Source: CBDUEV01 sp965366365 (GTDB lineage: Bacteria > Actinomycetota > Acidimicrobiia > Spongiisociales > JAENVV01). From it: a stretch of DNA of 14,364 bases. Shown here in pieces: positions 12,078 to 14,364 of the stretch (within the stretch, counting starts at the first letter, position 1; each line of letters starts with the position of its first letter). Position numbers and translations under genes: made by a program. The notes under the pieces were generated by a model, which did no database searches, had not been told where the DNA came from, and saw nothing but the letters and a program-made list of their open reading frames with translations. The stretch lies in contig CBDUEV010000073.1 of NCBI GenBank assembly GCA_965366365.1, positions 1 through 14,364 on the forward strand, written 5' to 3'.

Positions 12078-14276
12078 GTGTCAGAGAACAACGCAGCTCA
12101 GTGTCCCGTGATGGCCGGATCTCACACCGCGGTAGGAGCCACGGCGAGCCAGCATTGGTGGCCGAACCAGCTGAACTTGAGGGTCCTGCGGCAGAACCAC
12201 CCGTCCGCCAATCCCATGGGCGACGACTTCGATTATGCCGCGGAGTTCAACAGCATCGATTTCGACGAACTGGCCAGAGACGTCGATGCGGTGATGACCG
12301 ACTCGAAGGACTGGTGGCCAGCCGACTACGGCCACTACGGGCCTTTCTTCGTCCGGATGACCTGGCACTCGGCCGGGACGTACCGCACCATGGATGGCCG
12401 CGGTGGCGGCGGGAGTGGCGCCCAGCGCTTCGCTCCGCTGAACAGCTGGCCGGACAACGTCAACCTCGACAAGGCGCGCCGCTTGTTGTGGCCCGTCAAA
12501 CAGAAGTACGGCCGGAAGCTCTCGTGGGCGGACTTGATCATCCTGGCGGGCAACCGTGCCATGGAGACCATGGGTTTCAAGACGTTCGGCTTCGGCGGTG
12601 GCCGTGAGGACATCTACGCACCCGACGAGGATGTGTACTGGGGCCCGGAGATGACCTGGCTCGGTGACGAGCGGTACAGCGGCGACCGGCAGCTGGCCAA
12701 CCCGCTCGGGGCCGTCCAGATGGGACTCATCTATGTGAATCCCGAAGGACCCAACGGCAATCCTGACCCGTTGGCCGCGGCGGTGGACATTCGGGAGACG
12801 TTCAGCCGGATGGCGATGAACGACGAGGAGACCGTGGCTCTCATCGCCGGGGGTCACACGTTTGGCAAGACGCACGGCGCCGCCGACCCGGAGAAGTATG
12901 TCGGTCCCGAACCAGAGGGTGCCGGCCTCGGCGAGCAGGGCTTCGGCTGGACGAGCACATTTGGCACCGGCAAGGGGGACGACACCATCAGCAGCGGCCT
13001 GGAGGGTGCCTGGACCTCGAATCCGATTCGCTGGGACAACGGTTACTTCGACCTGCTCTTCAAGTACGACTGGGAGCTGACCAAGAGCCCGGCAGGTGCC
13101 CACCAGTGGCAGCCGGTCGGCATCGCCGAAGAAGACATGCCGCCGAAGGCTCACGACCCGTCACAGAAGGTCCTTCCAATGATGGCGACGACCGACCTCT
13201 CGCTGAAGTTCGACCCGGTCTACAGGGAGATCTCCCAGCGGTTCCACGAGAACCCAGACGAGTTCGCCGACGCTTATGCCCGGGCCTGGTACAAGTTGCT
13301 CCACCGCGACATGGGGCCGGCCTCCAGGTATCTGGGGCCGTGGGTTCCCGACGAGGAGCTGATCTGGCAGGATCCCGTCCCAGCCGTCGACCACGAGCTG
13401 ATCGATGACGCCGACGTGGCGGTCCTCAAGTCGAAGATCCTCGATTCGGGTCTGTCGGTTTCCCAGCTGGTCTCAACGGCCTGGGCTTCTGCTTCGACCT
13501 ACCGGGATACCGACAAGCGCGGCGGCGCCAACGGCGCCCGGATTCGCCTGGCTCCCCAGTCGGGATGGGACATCAACGTGACGTCGGGTGTGTCGTCGGT
13601 GCTGGGCGTGCTCGAAGGGCTTCAGCTCGAATTCAACGCCGCCCAGACGGGGGGCAAGAAGGTCTCGCTGGCCGACCTCATCGTGTTGGGTGGATGCGCA
13701 GCGGTGGAGGCGGCCGCCAGGGCTGCCGGCCACGAGGTGCAGGTCCCGTTCGCACCGGGTCGCACCGATGCCACGCAGGAACAGACCGACGTGGAGGCGT
13801 TCGCGGTGCTCGAACCGGTTGCCGACGGGTTCCGCAACTACCTGCAGAAGAGCGCCCCGATGGCGGCCGAACACATGCTGGTCGACAAGGCGTTCATGTT
13901 GAACCTGTCGGCCCCGGAGATGACGGTGCTGCTCGGCGGCATGCGGGTTCTGGGGACCAACGTCGACGGGTCGAGGCACGGAGTGTTCACCGACCGTCCG
14001 GGCTCGCTGAGCAACGACTTCTTCGTCAATCTGCTCGACATGAGCACCGAGTGGAAACCCACGTCGGAGGCCGAGGACGTGTTCGAGGGTCGCGACCGTG
14101 GCACCGGCGACGCGCGCTGGACCGGCACGCGCGTCGATGTCGTCTTCGGTTCGAACTCCGAACTGCGGGCGCTCGCCGAGGTGTACGGCGGAAGCGACGC
14201 CGGGGAGACGTTCGTTCATGACTTCGTCGCCGCCTGGGACAAGGTGATGATGAACGACCGCTTCGACCTGGCCTGA
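12078..14276 (+). CDS. katG: Catalase-peroxidase KatG (732 aa)
   Basis: It is a bifunctional haem enzyme of class I peroxidases that dismutates hydrogen peroxide and also has broad peroxidase activity in the cytoplasm. The active site is complete: distal Arg93, Trp96 and His97 in VRMTWHSAGTYR, proximal haem ligand His260 in AGGHTFGKTHG, and the Trp96-Tyr219-Met245 residues that form the covalent adduct needed for catalase activity. Trp312 matches the proximal Trp, and Ser306 aligns with Ser315 of the M. tuberculosis enzyme. The second, haem-free peroxidase-like half follows (about 415-732), and the length is normal. GTG at 12078 has an excellent Shine-Dalgarno (AGGAGGA, 12066-12072) six nt upstream, and homology starts with the SENNAAQCPVM segment. 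The gene is monocistronic here, divergent from the MalY-type gene, without an adjacent furA. Its TGA lies inside the first unit of a tandem repeat. Confidence 0.98.
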   Translation: MSENNAAQCPVMAGSHTAVGATASQHWWPNQLNLRVLRQNHPSANPMGDDFDYAAEFNSIDFDELARDVDAVMTDSKDWWPADYGHYGPFFVRMTWHSAGTYRTMDGRGGGGSGAQRFAPLNSWPDNVNLDKARRLLWPVKQKYGRKLSWADLIILAGNRAMETMGFKTFGFGGGREDIYAPDEDVYWGPEMTWLGDERYSGDRQLANPLGAVQMGLIYVNPEGPNGNPDPLAAAVDIRETFSRMAMNDEETVALIAGGHTFGKTHGAADPEKYVGPEPEGAGLGEQGFGWTSTFGTGKGDDTISSGLEGAWTSNPIRWDNGYFDLLFKYDWELTKSPAGAHQWQPVGIAEEDMPPKAHDPSQKVLPMMATTDLSLKFDPVYREISQRFHENPDEFADAYARAWYKLLHRDMGPASRYLGPWVPDEELIWQDPVPAVDHELIDDADVAVLKSKILDSGLSVSQLVSTAWASASTYRDTDKRGGANGARIRLAPQSGWDINVTSGVSSVLGVLEGLQLEFNAAQTGGKKVSLADLIVLGGCAAVEAAARAAGHEVQVPFAPGRTDATQEQTDVEAFAVLEPVADGFRNYLQKSAPMAAEHMLVDKAFMLNLSAPEMTVLLGGMRVLGTNVDGSRHGVFTDRPGSLSNDFFVNLLDMSTEWKPTSEAEDVFEGRDRGTGDARWTGTRVDVVFGSNSELRALAEVYGGSDAGETFVHDFVAAWDKVMMNDRFDLA

Positions 14277-14364
14277 CAAGACTGGGCCTTACAAGACTGG
14301 GCCTTACAAGACTGGGCCTGACAAGACTGGGCCTTACAAGACTGGGCCTTACAAGACTGGGCCT
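14274..14364. repeat. Tandem repeat of 15-bp units (ACAAGACTGGGCCTK) beginning at the katG stop codon
   Basis: About six 15-bp units fill 14276-14364 and run off the window edge. Two bases aside, the katG end (GACCTGGCCTGACAAG) matches the repeat, so the array looks seeded by the end of the gene. At the variable junction base the units read TGA, TTA, TTA, TGA, TTA, TTA, so the array is also two identical 45-bp copies (14274-14318 and 14319-14363). It is not a CRISPR: there are no unique spacers. Confidence 0.9.

Noticed and set aside
12081..13154. Long open frame on the minus strand opposite katG (357 codons)
   Set aside because: It mirrors the katG codon pattern, as is usual in high-GC DNA, and its product shows no family motif.
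14274..14364. Possible CRISPR array at the right edge
   Set aside because: The repeats are head-to-tail 15-bp units with no unique spacers and no cas genes nearby.

Overview
The window reads as chromosomal DNA of a high-GC, Gram-positive actinobacterium. The support is the GC-rich codon use, a 13E12-type DUF222/HNH protein, a LexA box of the mycobacterial and other Gram-positive type (TCGAAC-N4-GTTCGA), and several genes whose -10 hexamer lies 6-7 nt before the start codon, as in leaderless actinobacterial transcripts. There is no rRNA or other phylogenetic marker, so a closer placement (an Acidimicrobiia-like lineage would fit) is a guess.

Layout. Positions 2-2166 hold two plus-strand genes of unknown function: the 3' part of a large protein with a beta-propeller-like C-terminal half, and a small secreted protein. 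A strong bidirectional hairpin terminator (2175-2208) separates them from a minus-strand operon at 2233-5506. That operon encodes an ABC ATPase, a six-helix ABC permease and a membrane acyltransferase, joined by 4-nt ATGA and GTGA overlaps. The acyltransferase carries ankyrin repeats inserted between TM3 and TM4, on the predicted outer face. Positions 5605-6822 encode a DUF222/HNH nuclease-like protein whose predicted promoter is overlaid by a perfect LexA box.

The stretch 6960-10730 holds two regulator/target pairs, each divergent around an inverted repeat: an HxlR regulator with an SCP2-like C-terminal domain opposite a BBE-type FAD oxidoreductase, and a WYL/YafY regulator opposite an SRPBCC protein and a small conserved protein. 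Both pairs end in very tight convergent junctions, where a hairpin spans both stop codons. The right end has a MalY/PatB-type PLP enzyme (minus) divergent from a full-length catalase-peroxidase gene, katG (plus). The katG stop codon is the first part of a tandem repeat (15-bp units grouped as an identical 45-bp pair) that runs off the window.

How the genes may work together: the ABC/acyltransferase operon is probably one export-and-modification unit for an unknown envelope or small-molecule substrate. The two regulator pairs look like ordinary local control of a flavin oxidase and of an SRPBCC ligand-binding protein. KatG handles peroxide, and the HNH protein would be induced by DNA damage. 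The most distinctive items are the ankyrin insertion in the acyltransferase, the SOS-controlled predicted leaderless HNH gene, and the katG-stop-derived minisatellite.
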